Notes: generated from the sequence alone by a model not told the origin. Counted from the stretch's first letter, positions 1 through 8,274 are shown. The stretch: DNA of 33,695 bases from Lacihabitans soyangensis (GCF_024343775.1 NZ_RJUF01000034.1:1-33695), one strand, 5' to 3'. A program made the numbers and translations.

Positions 1-1
1 T

Positions 2-226
2 ATGCCGAAAACACCTGAGCAAAGAATAATGGAGCTTGAGGCTAAGGTTAAGCTTTTAGAAAAACAAAGAGCTTATTATGAACATTTAGCCAATGTTTCA
101 GATAAAAAAGCAATCATCTTTGATATGATGATAAATTTAGCTGAAAAAGAATATCAAATTGATATCCGAAAAAACTCCTCACCCGAACAATCGATCAATT
201 TAGACAAGAAGAAAACCAAACCTTGA
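2..226 (+). CDS. IS3 transposase OrfA, C-terminal part (partial)
   Basis: This is the C-terminal part of an IS3 OrfA, the DNA-binding partner of the transposase. The visible 74 residues begin with a heptad-like helix (roughly residues 8-30, Leu/Glu/Lys rich) that matches the leucine-zipper segment of OrfA proteins. The N-terminal helix-turn-helix is missing because the true start lies before the window; the ATG at position 2 is only the first one visible. The stop (224-226) overlaps the first codon available to OrfB. An A AAA AAC heptamer at 169-175 lies in this frame and could divert some ribosomes into OrfB to make the full OrfAB transposase. Confidence 0.75.
   Translation: MPKTPEQRIMELEAKVKLLEKQRAYYEHLANVSDKKAIIFDMMINLAEKEYQIDIRKNSSPEQSINLDKKKTKP
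169..175 (+). other. Putative -1 programmed frameshift site (A AAA AAC)
   Basis: The heptamer AAAAAAC lies in the orfA frame as A/AAA/AAC, the classical X XXY YYZ slippery form. The orfB frame is open upstream to position 163, so a -1 slip here joins OrfA to OrfB without a stop. Many IS3 elements make their active OrfAB transposase in this way. I did not identify a stimulatory pseudoknot or hairpin directly downstream. Confidence 0.6.
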
Positions 227-1095
227 GTTTTGCCTGTCATTTGTTCGGGATTGATAGACAGGTGTATTACAGGAGTATAAAAAGAAAGGAGGTCAAGATT
301 TTTAAAGCCGAAGTAGTTGTGGATATGATATTAGAAGTTAGAAAAACGATGCCAATGATTGGTGGCAAAAAGTTATACTATATCTTAAATAAAGAGCTAC
401 AAAGTCTTGATATTGGCAGAGATAAATTCTTTGCGATAATGAAAGCAAATCATCTTTTTATTCAGCCAAGACGCCGTTATCATGTAACTACAAACTCTAA
501 ACATCGGTTTAAAAAGCATGATAATCTAATCCTAAATATTGATATAAAAAGACCAAATCAGGTTTGGGTTTCGGATATCACTTACATTGGAAGAAGAGAG
601 AAACCAAGGTATCTAAGCTTAGTGACCGATGCCTATTCGAAAAGAATAATGGGGTTTAATGTTGCTGATAATTTAAATGCTGAAAGTAGCGTAAAAGCTC
701 TAAAAATGGCATTGAGAGAAAGAAAATCGAAGGGATTGCCATTAATACACCATTCCGATAGAGGTCTGCAATATTGTTCAAATATATATCAAGAGATATT
801 ATCAAAACACAAAGTTTTATGCAGTATGACACAAAACTCAGACCCATATGAAAATGCAGTAGCGGAAAGAATAAATGGTATTTTAAAACAAGAATTTAAA
901 ATTGACCAGTACGATTTAGAGCTAGAAGAAATAGGAAAATTGGTCAAAGAGTCTGTTCATACATATAACCATAAAAGACCTCATATTTCTAATTACTTAC
1001 TAACACCTCATGAAATGCATCAACAGTCCGAAATAAAAATGAAAACATATAAATCAAAAAAAAACAGTAGTAACATTGATGCTACTACTGTCTAA
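223..1095 (+). CDS. IS3-family transposase OrfB (DDE integrase core)
   Basis: This is the catalytic subunit of the IS3 transposase, which cuts and joins DNA at the element ends. The N-terminal part has the HTH_21-like segment seen in IS3 OrfB (GIDRQVYY, later GGKKLYY). The rve integrase core follows, with the three acidic positions in the motifs VWVSDITYI, HHSDRG and NAVAERING; the second and third are about 35 residues apart, as in the DDE(35) family. The C-terminus has the usual YNHKRPH motif. The TTG at 223 is only a nominal start, because the frame is open to 163 and the protein is most likely made as an OrfAB frameshift product. It looks intact and recently active. Confidence 0.9.
   Translation: MSFACHLFGIDRQVYYRSIKRKEVKIFKAEVVVDMILEVRKTMPMIGGKKLYYILNKELQSLDIGRDKFFAIMKANHLFIQPRRRYHVTTNSKHRFKKHDNLILNIDIKRPNQVWVSDITYIGRREKPRYLSLVTDAYSKRIMGFNVADNLNAESSVKALKMALRERKSKGLPLIHHSDRGLQYCSNIYQEILSKHKVLCSMTQNSDPYENAVAERINGILKQEFKIDQYDLELEEIGKLVKESVHTYNHKRPHISNYLLTPHEMHQQSEIKMKTYKSKKNSSNIDATTV
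1064..1091 (+). terminator. 9-bp hairpin at the end of orfB
   Basis: ACAGTAGTA at 1064-1072 and TACTACTGT at 1083-1091 are perfect inverted repeats around a 10-base loop, overlapping the last codons of orfB. An A-run precedes the stem, so on the minus strand it would read as stem plus T-run; on the plus strand the tail is weakly U-rich. It may stop transcription entering or leaving the element. Confidence 0.4.
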
Positions 1096-1143
1096 AGATT
1101 GTATTTTTAACTTTTAAAAAACCTGTATCATTATTTCAGGACG

Positions 1144-2295
1144 TTACAAAGAAAAGCCTAAATATTCTAATGTCTTATTTAAATTAATTGCTTTTGTATT
1201 TTCATCAATTTGAAAGCCAGTATACTTTCCACTTAACTCTTCAAATCTAAATACCTTTGTTTTACTTGGTTCAATTTTCAAATCCGTTACTGAATCAATT
1301 TTATCTCTCAAATATTTTATTATTTCATCTTCATAGTCTTGCTCACAAATAATAATTAAATCATCGGAGTATCTTTGATAGAACCCATTAATACTTGAAA
1401 TTTTATTGAAAACCAATTCGTCAAACTCTAACATGTAAATATTTGCCAAAGTTGCACTAATTGGACTTCCTTGAGGTATTCCTCTTTCGTTATTTTTAGA
1501 TATTATTAGGTTTAAATTATTTTTGATAAATTCTTCTTTATCACAATAGGCTACAGCATTCTTTTCTTTAAAAAAGATACTTTTTTTTATATCTTTTCTT
1601 TTAAAAACTTTTTCCGTAGATGAATTTGGAATACCAGTTTGTACCCACATGGTATTATCGTACGCCTCAAAAAGTTGCTCCGATTCTAGATACTTAATAT
1701 TGGTAAGAGTTTTAAATAAATTATAATGATCATCAGGTAGAGTTGTTTTTTTCAATACTTTAGTCCATTGTTTTTTAAGAATCTTATGATTTAAATTATC
1801 GAAAAAGGAGGTTACATCTGCAATTATTACTGTTAATTTCTTTGTTGATTTGTCTTTTATAAATTCAAAACTTGTTTTGGCAAAATCAATATTACAACTA
1901 TTTTTCTCAGAACCTGGTGTTAATGGTATTTTCCTGTAGGCTACAATACTATTATTAAAGTCCTTATTTAGGATATACTTTTCATAGGCATCGCACAATA
2001 TTTCATTGTATTTAGAAAAGATAATTGAATCCAAATGTGAAGAGAAATAGATATCGCGAACTTTAGGAATTCCCTTTTTGCGAATTCTTTTGCCACTAGG
2101 GTTTTTAGAAACTATAGATGTATCTGCACGAAATTTTCTTTGAACTATGGATTTATGAATTAAAGGCAGAAAACTGTGTTTCTTAATTTTAATTGGATTT
2201 TCTACATATTCCTTAACCCAACTATAATCCTTGATAGTAATTGGTAAACCGATATGAGGATACTTTTTTAATTTAAACCATTTTTCTAATTCCAT
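1144..2295 (-). CDS. Defense-type (DRT/UG) reverse transcriptase, 3' end cut by IS3
   Basis: This is a reverse transcriptase of 383 residues. Visible motifs are the first catalytic Asp (D160, IIADVTSFFDNLNH), GIPQGSPIS (272-280), and YSDD (309-312) in place of the common YADD, followed by SKTKVFR and EYLGF (377-381). The segment SHLDSIIFSKY and the later NSIVAYRK and CNIDFAK resemble antiviral DRT (unknown-group) RTs of the DRT2/DRT9 kind rather than retron RTs; the retron NAxxH and VTG motifs are absent. There is no maturase or endonuclease domain. The protein stops two residues after LGF, where family members normally continue with a further C-terminal segment, and the stop codon lies in the IS3 end. 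The gene is therefore probably broken. It starts 13 bases after a structured intergenic region. The exact DRT subtype is my inference. Confidence 0.8.
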   Translation of the reverse strand: MELEKWFKLKKYPHIGLPITIKDYSWVKEYVENPIKIKKHSFLPLIHKSIVQRKFRADTSIVSKNPSGKRIRKKGIPKVRDIYFSSHLDSIIFSKYNEILCDAYEKYILNKDFNNSIVAYRKIPLTPGSEKNSCNIDFAKTSFEFIKDKSTKKLTVIIADVTSFFDNLNHKILKKQWTKVLKKTTLPDDHYNLFKTLTNIKYLESEQLFEAYDNTMWVQTGIPNSSTEKVFKRKDIKKSIFFKEKNAVAYCDKEEFIKNNLNLIISKNNERGIPQGSPISATLANIYMLEFDELVFNKISSINGFYQRYSDDLIIICEQDYEDEIIKYLRDKIDSVTDLKIEPSKTKVFRFEELSGKYTGFQIDENTKAINLNKTLEYLGFSL

Positions 2296-2307
2296 ATTAA
2301 AAAAAGA

Positions 2308-2625
2308 GGGGGCAGACTAATCGTAGCAGGTTTGAAATGTACATGCTCTTTCGAAGCTTTCATTCATTTCTGAATTGGGCAACGCTACTCTATTCAGGTA
2401 TAGAAATTATTATCTTTGTTCTCAAATTCATAAACATAAATTGTATGCTCAGAAAATGCCTCCTTAGACATAACCTCAGGATTACAACAGTAGAGATACT
2501 GTTGAAAACTATTTCCTCTTTCTTTCCTTATATGGAAGATTTGGAAATTGGTATTATCCGTCCTTACCAGCGTATTTCCTGATAAGTAACCTTTGTTAAA
2601 CGTATCATTTCGACCTTCTGCCCCC
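2308..2625 (-). ncRNA. Candidate RT-associated structured ncRNA
   Basis: This 344-bp space between mod and the RT gene folds well as a minus-strand RNA. The ends pair: GGGGGCAGA (2625-2617) with TCTGCCCCC (2316-2308), continued by AGGT/ACCT (2616-2613 with 2331-2328) and GAAATG/CATTTC (2611-2606 with 2339-2334). Internal hairpins are GGAAAT...TGGTA/TACCAATTTCC (2579-2543, 11 bp with a 4-base bulge), CAACAGTA-TCTC-TACTGTTG (2504-2485) and CTGAAT/ATTCAG (2397-2370). Seven T residues follow the 3' end, directly before the RT ATG. DRT2, DRT9, DRT10 and retron systems place their RNA next to the RT gene, so I infer that this is the RT template or partner RNA. No clear promoter was found; it may be processed from the operon transcript. 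Confidence 0.6.
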
Positions 2626-2639
2626 AATATCTTTAGTTT

Positions 2640-4808
2640 TTAAATTATATTAACATCAATTATTTTACTAGTATCAATTCCTAAAATATCTACCACTTTA
2701 ACCATTACTTTGTATTTACCTGCGGCTTTATATTCATAGGCAATACTTGTAAATTCAAGTGTTGGGTTTTTCTTAGTTCTGAAACTTTGCCATTCATTTT
2801 CAAACAAATAGTTACCAGTCCATTGTTCTTCTACTGTACCATCGTCCTTTTTTATTTTAATAATTTCCTTACGACTGAGATAATCAAAATCAATTGCCCA
2901 ATAATCAATCCAATCGAACCAGTTTTTTGTTAGCACTGTTCTGGTGATGATACCGTTTTTATCTTTTTCAATTTTGAATATTTGTCCGTCTTCAATTACA
3001 ATTTTACTTCCGGCTCTCATTGATTGTTGTAGTTCTTCAATATCGTCTTGTGTGTAGTGTGTAACAAAGTCAGTAAGTTCAATGGTTATGGATTTGCCTT
3101 TTACTTTTTCTTTGGTGTTTAGGTAAGCTACATCAAAGAATCTCACTTGACCTTTTTCAACTGCTCGTTTATCAAACACATCTTTTGGAATGTATTTCAA
3201 TGTTACGGAAACGCCTTTCTCTTTTAGCTCCTGAATGAATTGTGGAGTTAAACCCATTTCAAATTCAAAACCCAACACATCAACTTGTGTGTATAGTTTT
3301 TGACAGCATTCTTCAAAAATATCCATCAAACGGCTTTGTGTTACTGGCACATCTAAAGGGCCAACATTTACAAAACGGCCTGCTTTGCTTCCGTGTAAAG
3401 TGCTGTGTCCGTCTATGCGTTTTGCTTTGTAGGCTTCCAATATTAAATCTACATACAAATCCTCTTTGGCTTTGCGTTTTCCATTGGTAAGGTCGTCCAT
3501 AAAAAACTGACGTTCATATTTACCAAGGTTGAGTAATTCAAAAGCCCTGAAATCTTTTCCGCTTGCTTGTAATTCTCTTTGCACACCAATTAATCGTTTT
3601 CTTGCTGTATGCACAGAAAATCTGCCTAAATCCGTTGTAATCCATTTACGCCCCAATTTTTCCGCAACTGCTGCAGTAGTGCCACTACCACAAAAAAAGT
3701 CTGCCACTAAATCACCTTCATTACTGCTTGCTTTGATGATGCGTTCGAGAAGGGCTTCAGGTTTTTGGGTGGGATATCCAACGCTTTCTGTTTGAGTAAA
3801 AGCATAAGTTCCAACAGGATTATCATTAAATACTGTTGCTATTTCCTCTTTTCCAATCCAAACACTCCAAGCGGGTTGATTTCTGTTTTCATTTGCATAA
3901 TCAATTGCTTGTTGCTTTGTATGACTCGGGTCTTTTGATACGTATGATTTTAAGAAATTTGTGCCTCCGCTGGATTCTGCACCTCTTGTATAAAACCAAC
4001 CAATTTCATCTTTTTGCAAGGCTTTAGTAATTCTTGAAGAAAGCCCAAGTCTTTGTGGTGGATTAAAAGTTGCATTTTTCCCTTTGTAACAATAAATTGT
4101 TTCGTGGGCTTTTGGATAGTAATCGCCACTTCCCATTAAACCACAAACCCAAATTATTTCTGTTGATTTATAACTTACAAAAATGTCATCTAATAAGATT
4201 TTTAGTTGAGAGCTTACCCTCCAATCACAATGAATATAGATACTCCCATCATTTGCCAATAAATTATGCATTAATTTTAGCCTTTCATACATCATAGATA
4301 AATACGATGAAATGCCTTTGCCCCAAGTATCACGGTATGCAATTTCTTCAATAATACTTTGCTTCTTTTCGGCTGTTTCACCACCAATTTCAATATTAAA
4401 ACCAAAGTCAGCTCCAACGGCAAAAGGTGGGTCAATATAAATTAATTTCAGACCCCCTTCTTTTTCAATCTCTTCTCTTATAGGGCCATTTGCCAATGAT
4501 GAAAGAATCAATTTATTGTCGCCCCAAATCAGTTTGTTTGTCCAACCTTTGAGTTGTCTGCCTCTAAAATCTGTTTCAAACATAGAGAAGTTATCTCCTA
4601 CTTTTTTAGCTTCTTTTCTTGGCTCATCAATGTGTTCAATGCTATGAAAAGGCAGGGCAATGTTTGTAATATCTTCTTTTCTGCCATTCCAAAAAAGAAA
4701 TACATCTTCATCGTCGGCAAAAAGTTTATAGATAAATTCTTTAGGCAGTTTTTCTCCTGCCTTTATTAGTTCAATGATTTTGTTTTTATCTGTATCGTTC
4801 AAATTCAT
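2640..4808 (-). CDS. mod: Type III-like DNA adenine methyltransferase (Mod)
   Basis: This is a site-specific N6-adenine (or N4-cytosine) methyltransferase that would protect host DNA and supply target recognition to Res. At 722 residues it has the beta-class order: the catalytic motif DPPF at 126-129, a central variable region that should hold the target recognition domain (about 180-340), then the S-adenosylmethionine motif DFFCGSGTT at 370-378. A C-terminal part of about 300 residues without motifs I recognise follows. The ATG overlaps the stop of the PIN gene as ATGA, so translation is probably coupled. The stop lies 15 bases before the structured RNA region upstream of the RT gene. Family assignment is strong; the Type III label rests on the partner Res. 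Confidence 0.9.
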   Translation of the reverse strand: MNLNDTDKNKIIELIKAGEKLPKEFIYKLFADDEDVFLFWNGRKEDITNIALPFHSIEHIDEPRKEAKKVGDNFSMFETDFRGRQLKGWTNKLIWGDNKLILSSLANGPIREEIEKEGGLKLIYIDPPFAVGADFGFNIEIGGETAEKKQSIIEEIAYRDTWGKGISSYLSMMYERLKLMHNLLANDGSIYIHCDWRVSSQLKILLDDIFVSYKSTEIIWVCGLMGSGDYYPKAHETIYCYKGKNATFNPPQRLGLSSRITKALQKDEIGWFYTRGAESSGGTNFLKSYVSKDPSHTKQQAIDYANENRNQPAWSVWIGKEEIATVFNDNPVGTYAFTQTESVGYPTQKPEALLERIIKASSNEGDLVADFFCGSGTTAAVAEKLGRKWITTDLGRFSVHTARKRLIGVQRELQASGKDFRAFELLNLGKYERQFFMDDLTNGKRKAKEDLYVDLILEAYKAKRIDGHSTLHGSKAGRFVNVGPLDVPVTQSRLMDIFEECCQKLYTQVDVLGFEFEMGLTPQFIQELKEKGVSVTLKYIPKDVFDKRAVEKGQVRFFDVAYLNTKEKVKGKSITIELTDFVTHYTQDDIEELQQSMRAGSKIVIEDGQIFKIEKDKNGIITRTVLTKNWFDWIDYWAIDFDYLSRKEIIKIKKDDGTVEEQWTGNYLFENEWQSFRTKKNPTLEFTSIAYEYKAAGKYKVMVKVVDILGIDTSKIIDVNII

Positions 4809-5170
4809 AAATCAATCGGATTATTTAATATGAGCTCAGGTATTCTATTGAACCCATTATCTTGTGTTATTAATTCGTTGCAATACAATAAGGTGGTTGC
4901 AGCAATTATAGAGTCAGCAGGTTTTATGTTATAAAGTTGTCGTATTGCAATAGCTCTGTTAACCACTTCTTCACTGATTGGTAAGATTGTAACTATAGAA
5001 AAAACAGCATTAAAAAATTCTTCCGCTTCTTGAGTTAAGCCTGGAAATCCCATTACTTCAAGTCTTGATAACTCCGAAACTGCAATATCATCCTGTTCCA
5101 ATAATTCCTTAAGCTGTGGATATTCAGGCATTGCAGCAAAAATCAATATGTTGCTATCTACTAATCTCAT
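4805..5170 (-). CDS. PIN-domain (VapC-like) ribonuclease inside R-M operon
   Basis: This 121-residue PIN-domain protein resembles VapC toxins, metal-dependent ribonucleases. The acidic positions expected for the active site are present: D5 (LVDSN), E38 (SRLEVMG), D86 (KPADSIIAA) and D104 (TQDNGF). It overlaps the res stop by ATGA upstream and the mod start by ATGA downstream, so it is an integral member of the operon. No VapB-type antitoxin gene is present on either side, which is unusual for a VapC toxin. Either its activity is held in check by Res or Mod, or it acts as an extra effector of the restriction system. Function beyond the PIN fold is inference. Confidence 0.85.
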   Translation of the reverse strand: MRLVDSNILIFAAMPEYPQLKELLEQDDIAVSELSRLEVMGFPGLTQEAEEFFNAVFSIVTILPISEEVVNRAIAIRQLYNIKPADSIIAATTLLYCNELITQDNGFNRIPELILNNPIDL

Positions 5171-7956
5171 AGCCCAATGATTTTACGTTCCGTTCTGTCT
5201 TTCTTCTGCCACTCAACAGGGTCGCCAAAGTTTGAAACATCAGCACCCTTTTTCAATATTCGTTTTGCTTCGTCTTTTGTTAGTAGAGTTTTTAAATCTT
5301 TAAGCCCAAAAAGTTTTAATACATCATTGAATGATTTAAGATCACTCTTTACATCATCCCATTTCTCTTGCTTTACATACACAGGCGTATAAGTGTATTC
5401 TTTTTGTGCAGTGTTAATGTCTTTGCACCAAGTGGCAAGGCGTTGTATTTTTCGTAGGTCGTCTAAATCTTCTCGTCCTTTTGTTTCTAAAATATAAAAT
5501 GTTGAAGGTGAAGTTTTGATAAAAAAGTCGGGAAAGAACGATGCGATATTTCCGTTTTCTTTTTGGTATTCAATGCTAAAGTTTACACCACCTTCGCCAA
5601 ATGTGTTTTTAGCAAACGAAACAACATCACTGAATCTGCTTTCGCAGAATGAGGATAATTCTAGTTCAAAGGGATTGTCACCAATGATTTTATTGAAAAC
5701 CGATTTCTTTGGAACAAGGAAAGGTTGGTTTTCTGCAACCTTCGGCTTTGTTAATTTCAAGGAAATAAAGTTTTTTACTTCTGCCGTTCCTTTATCGGTT
5801 ATGGTTAATTCGTCAATGGCTTTTTTGAAAGTCGTTTTCAGAATTTCCTTCGGATGAATTTCTGAAAGGTTTCTCATTGTTTGCGGGTCGCTTAGTTCAA
5901 CCTCTTTGGTAAAAAGTTGGTATTTGATAAAGCTTTCCACTTTGGGATAAAGAATATTGAAGCCACTTACCAAACGGCTATCTTTTAAAATCGCAGAAGT
6001 AAAAAAGGCAATTACATTTCTGTAATCAGGCGTTGTGTCTTTAAATACTGTTTTATGTGAAAAATCACCGTCAATGTCATTGAAAACAATTTCCTTCAAT
6101 TCATCGCTGTTGAATTTTTTCTGAATTACTTTTTCGTTTTTGAATTTGCTAACATCAATAAATTCAAGGTTTTTAAATTCCCTATAAATTCTTGGACTCA
6201 TTTGAGGAATAGGAATATCCAAAGCATCTAAATCTTTGTTTGGATTTTCTTTGTCCACTTCCACAATTACAGGCGATTTGCCTTTAGAACCCTTGCCCAT
6301 TGGGCTGTATTGAAATTCTACACCTTCTGTTTTTAGGCTCTCAACAAATTCTAAAAACGCTGGTGTTCCAACAACAACCAATTTTTCAGGCATATCCAAC
6401 GAAAACATTTTTCGCAAACCTCTACCAATTGTTTGCTCGGGAAGGATTTTAGAATCAGCACCAAATGGGCGGAGCCCAACAATGGTGGTTACATTTCTAA
6501 CATCCCAACCTTCACGAAGCATTAAAACCGATACAACGGCTTTGTATGGCGAATGGTCTTTGTCAATTTCATCTGCTGCTTTTCTTAATGCTTCTAACTC
6601 TTCTTTGTCTTTTTTGCTTGATGCAGTTTCTTTTATTTCACCCGAATTGTTGGTATGAATAGTCAGCACCGAATTTTTCATTGAAGGATAATTACTTTCC
6701 AAAAATGCAGCCGCTTGGTCTGCTTCTTTGGTGCTCATTGTCATAATGAAAAGAATAGGCGTTTTATGATTTTTGAGTTCTTCATATTGTTGTTCCCATT
6801 CTAAATAGCCTAAATGAATATAATCTCGGTAGCGTTCTACAAAGTCGGAAGAATCTTTTTCTTGAATTTTTTGTCTTGATGCTTCGTCAGGCAATACTGG
6901 CGACTTTACAACATTTTGCTTGATAGCTTCAACTAAAGGATAATCGCATATTGTCTGAACGAAAATAGCACCGTTGTTATGTTTAGGAGTAGCGGAATAG
7001 TCTGCTTGCAGACTTATTCCGTTACCGTTTTTCAATTTCAATTTGTTGCTTATGTCCTCAATGCTTTTGAACCAAGCCAAGGAACTGTCGTGTATGTGAT
7101 GGGCTTCATCATTCAACACAACCAAATCTTTAATCTTGTCGCTTCGCATTACTTTTCCAAGGTCTAAACCTTTTGAAGTGTCTGCATCGGGTTTCGGTTT
7201 AACACCTAAAAATGTTGTTTCAAAATTTTGTTCAGGTTCTTCGTTAAAGAAAACACGGTGAATATTTGTTAGAAAAATATTTCCTGATTCTGTAATTGGT
7301 TTTAAGTCGTCTTGAATATGAAGCGTTAACTGAAAATCATTTTTCCAGTCTTTGTCGTTATAGCCATTGTCGGGGAAAAACGGTTCTTCAAAAAACATTT
7401 TCAGTCCGTCAAAGTCCTTGCGTAAACGGTTTAATACGATAATGTTTGGAGCAATTACTAAAAAGTCCTTTGAAAGTGGGCTGTCTGATTCGTAAAGTTT
7501 ATGAAAGTAAGACCAAACCAAAGTCAAGCCCATTACTTTCGTCTTACCAGCACCAGTTGCCATTTTAATTACATATCGTGTCCAGTTTTCGTCAAACATA
7601 CCAGTGCTGACACGTTGAGAGGAGTCAAACCGCATTAACTCGTATTTGTCTTTTGCCTTTGCGATTTCATACAAATAAATGATTGATTCAATGGCCTCAC
7701 GTTGGGAAAAGAAAAAACTAAATTTATTCGGCCCGATTAGATGTTCCTGATTGAACCAAAAATTCAATAATGATTTTGAAGTTTCAGTGGCACCTTGATA
7801 GCCTTCGTCTCTCCATTTAGCAACTGCAAGTCTAATTTTATAAACCAAAGGTGGAAGCAACTTTTCATAGGCATTTTTAAAAGCGTCCATTTGACTTTGA
7901 GAAGGAGCCCACCTTTCGTTAGGTGAAAGTATTTTAAATGGATCAGATAGCTTCAT
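5167..7956 (-). CDS. res: Type III-like restriction endonuclease subunit (Res)
   Basis: This is an ATP-dependent translocase-nuclease of 929 residues. Superfamily 2 helicase motifs are in order: Walker A GAGKT (135-139), DEAH (283-286), SATP (321-324), REGWDVRN (about 481-488) and the arginine-finger motif QTIGRGLRKM (508-517). A PD-(D/E)xK nuclease follows at the C-terminus, with FPD (D810) and LETKG (E824, K826). This is the Res layout of Type III systems, though the gene order res-PIN-mod is the reverse of the usual mod-res. It is the first gene of the operon. A TAAATTTG box 26 bases before the ATG is a plausible promoter element. All motifs are intact. Confidence 0.9.
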   Translation of the reverse strand: MKLSDPFKILSPNERWAPSQSQMDAFKNAYEKLLPPLVYKIRLAVAKWRDEGYQGATETSKSLLNFWFNQEHLIGPNKFSFFFSQREAIESIIYLYEIAKAKDKYELMRFDSSQRVSTGMFDENWTRYVIKMATGAGKTKVMGLTLVWSYFHKLYESDSPLSKDFLVIAPNIIVLNRLRKDFDGLKMFFEEPFFPDNGYNDKDWKNDFQLTLHIQDDLKPITESGNIFLTNIHRVFFNEEPEQNFETTFLGVKPKPDADTSKGLDLGKVMRSDKIKDLVVLNDEAHHIHDSSLAWFKSIEDISNKLKLKNGNGISLQADYSATPKHNNGAIFVQTICDYPLVEAIKQNVVKSPVLPDEASRQKIQEKDSSDFVERYRDYIHLGYLEWEQQYEELKNHKTPILFIMTMSTKEADQAAAFLESNYPSMKNSVLTIHTNNSGEIKETASSKKDKEELEALRKAADEIDKDHSPYKAVVSVLMLREGWDVRNVTTIVGLRPFGADSKILPEQTIGRGLRKMFSLDMPEKLVVVGTPAFLEFVESLKTEGVEFQYSPMGKGSKGKSPVIVEVDKENPNKDLDALDIPIPQMSPRIYREFKNLEFIDVSKFKNEKVIQKKFNSDELKEIVFNDIDGDFSHKTVFKDTTPDYRNVIAFFTSAILKDSRLVSGFNILYPKVESFIKYQLFTKEVELSDPQTMRNLSEIHPKEILKTTFKKAIDELTITDKGTAEVKNFISLKLTKPKVAENQPFLVPKKSVFNKIIGDNPFELELSSFCESRFSDVVSFAKNTFGEGGVNFSIEYQKENGNIASFFPDFFIKTSPSTFYILETKGREDLDDLRKIQRLATWCKDINTAQKEYTYTPVYVKQEKWDDVKSDLKSFNDVLKLFGLKDLKTLLTKDEAKRILKKGADVSNFGDPVEWQKKDRTERKIIGL

Positions 7957-7981
7957 TTAATATAATTGAATAATGGTGTTT

Positions 7982-7989
7982 CAAATTTA
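7982..7989 (-). promoter_or_regulatory. Possible -7 box for the res-PIN-mod operon
   Basis: On the minus strand this reads TAAATTTG, matching the Bacteroidota -7 consensus TAnnTTTG, 26 bases upstream of the res ATG. I see no convincing -33 TTG at normal spacing, so this is a candidate only. Confidence 0.35.
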
Positions 7990-8224
7990 GCTTTAAATTT
8001 TGAATTTGAAGAGAAATTTTGATAATTGGTAAATTTAAATCCAATATAAAAACAAACCCCAACACAAAAATGCATTGGAGTGTGTTTCGGGCTGCTTGAC
8101 CGCCATGGAAGCGTATTTTGAGCTGTATTAACTCTGAAAACTCCCAACAGCAGGTCACGGCTTGCATTTACCGTTTCGGTAATGGCATCAGGAGCAAGAG
8201 AAAGAATAGTCAGCGTATAAAAAC
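7990..8224 (-). other. Intergenic region between efflux operon and res
   Basis: No gene is supported here. Positions 8080-8200 are less AT-rich than the flanking DNA and keep two overlapping minus-strand frames open (the longer over 7953-8237), but neither shows a recognisable domain or signal peptide and they overlap the res start. A short palindrome, ATTTACCG/CGGTAAT-like, lies near 8166-8181. This could be a gene remnant left at the edge of the defense island. Confidence 0.3.
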
Positions 8225-8268
8225 AAAAGAGCCTCAAGCCAAGGAATCAACCCGCTTGAAGCTCTTTT
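8225..8268 (-). terminator. Intrinsic terminator of the RND efflux operon
   Basis: Read on the minus strand, AAAAGAGCTTCAAGC (8268-8254) pairs with GCTTGAGGCTCTTTT (8239-8225), 15 positions with a single G-T pair, around a 14-base loop, and is followed by GTTTTT. It lies six bases after the outer-membrane-factor stop codon. Confidence 0.85.
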
Positions 8269-8274
8269 GGGTGC

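Larger units (their letters stand above)
1..1148 (+). mobile_element. IS3-family insertion sequence, left end outside window
   Basis: The element carries orfA and orfB in the overlapping arrangement of the IS3 family, with a DDE transposase in orfB. The left end lies before the window. I place the right end near 1148. Read inwards from there, the end starts TGTAACGTCCTGAAATAAT, which has the TG start usual for IS3 terminal inverted repeats; the matching left repeat cannot be seen, so the boundary is an inference. The stop codon of the neighbouring reverse transcriptase gene (1144-1146, minus strand) falls inside this terminal sequence, which fits insertion into that gene. Confidence 0.8.

Noticed and set aside
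1144-2295. Retron or group II intron reverse transcriptase
   Set aside because: The retron-specific NAxxH and VTG motifs are absent, and there is no maturase or HNH domain or intron RNA.
2337-2582. Plus-strand frame of 81 codons opposite the candidate ncRNA
   Set aside because: Its product is an unusual mixture of hydrophobic residues with no family resemblance, and the folded structure of the region explains the sequence better.
2308-2625. The paired GGGGGCAGA/TCTGCCCCC ends as terminal repeats of a small transposon
   Set aside because: The further pairings in register inside the ends and the internal hairpins fit an RNA better, and no target duplication is evident. A nonautonomous element cannot be fully excluded.
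4805-5170. Ordinary VapBC toxin-antitoxin pair
   Set aside because: No antitoxin gene exists; both neighbours overlap it and are res and mod.
7953-8237. Two overlapping minus-strand frames between the efflux operon and res
   Set aside because: They overlap each other and the res start, have no recognisable domain, and may be a remnant; described only as intergenic.
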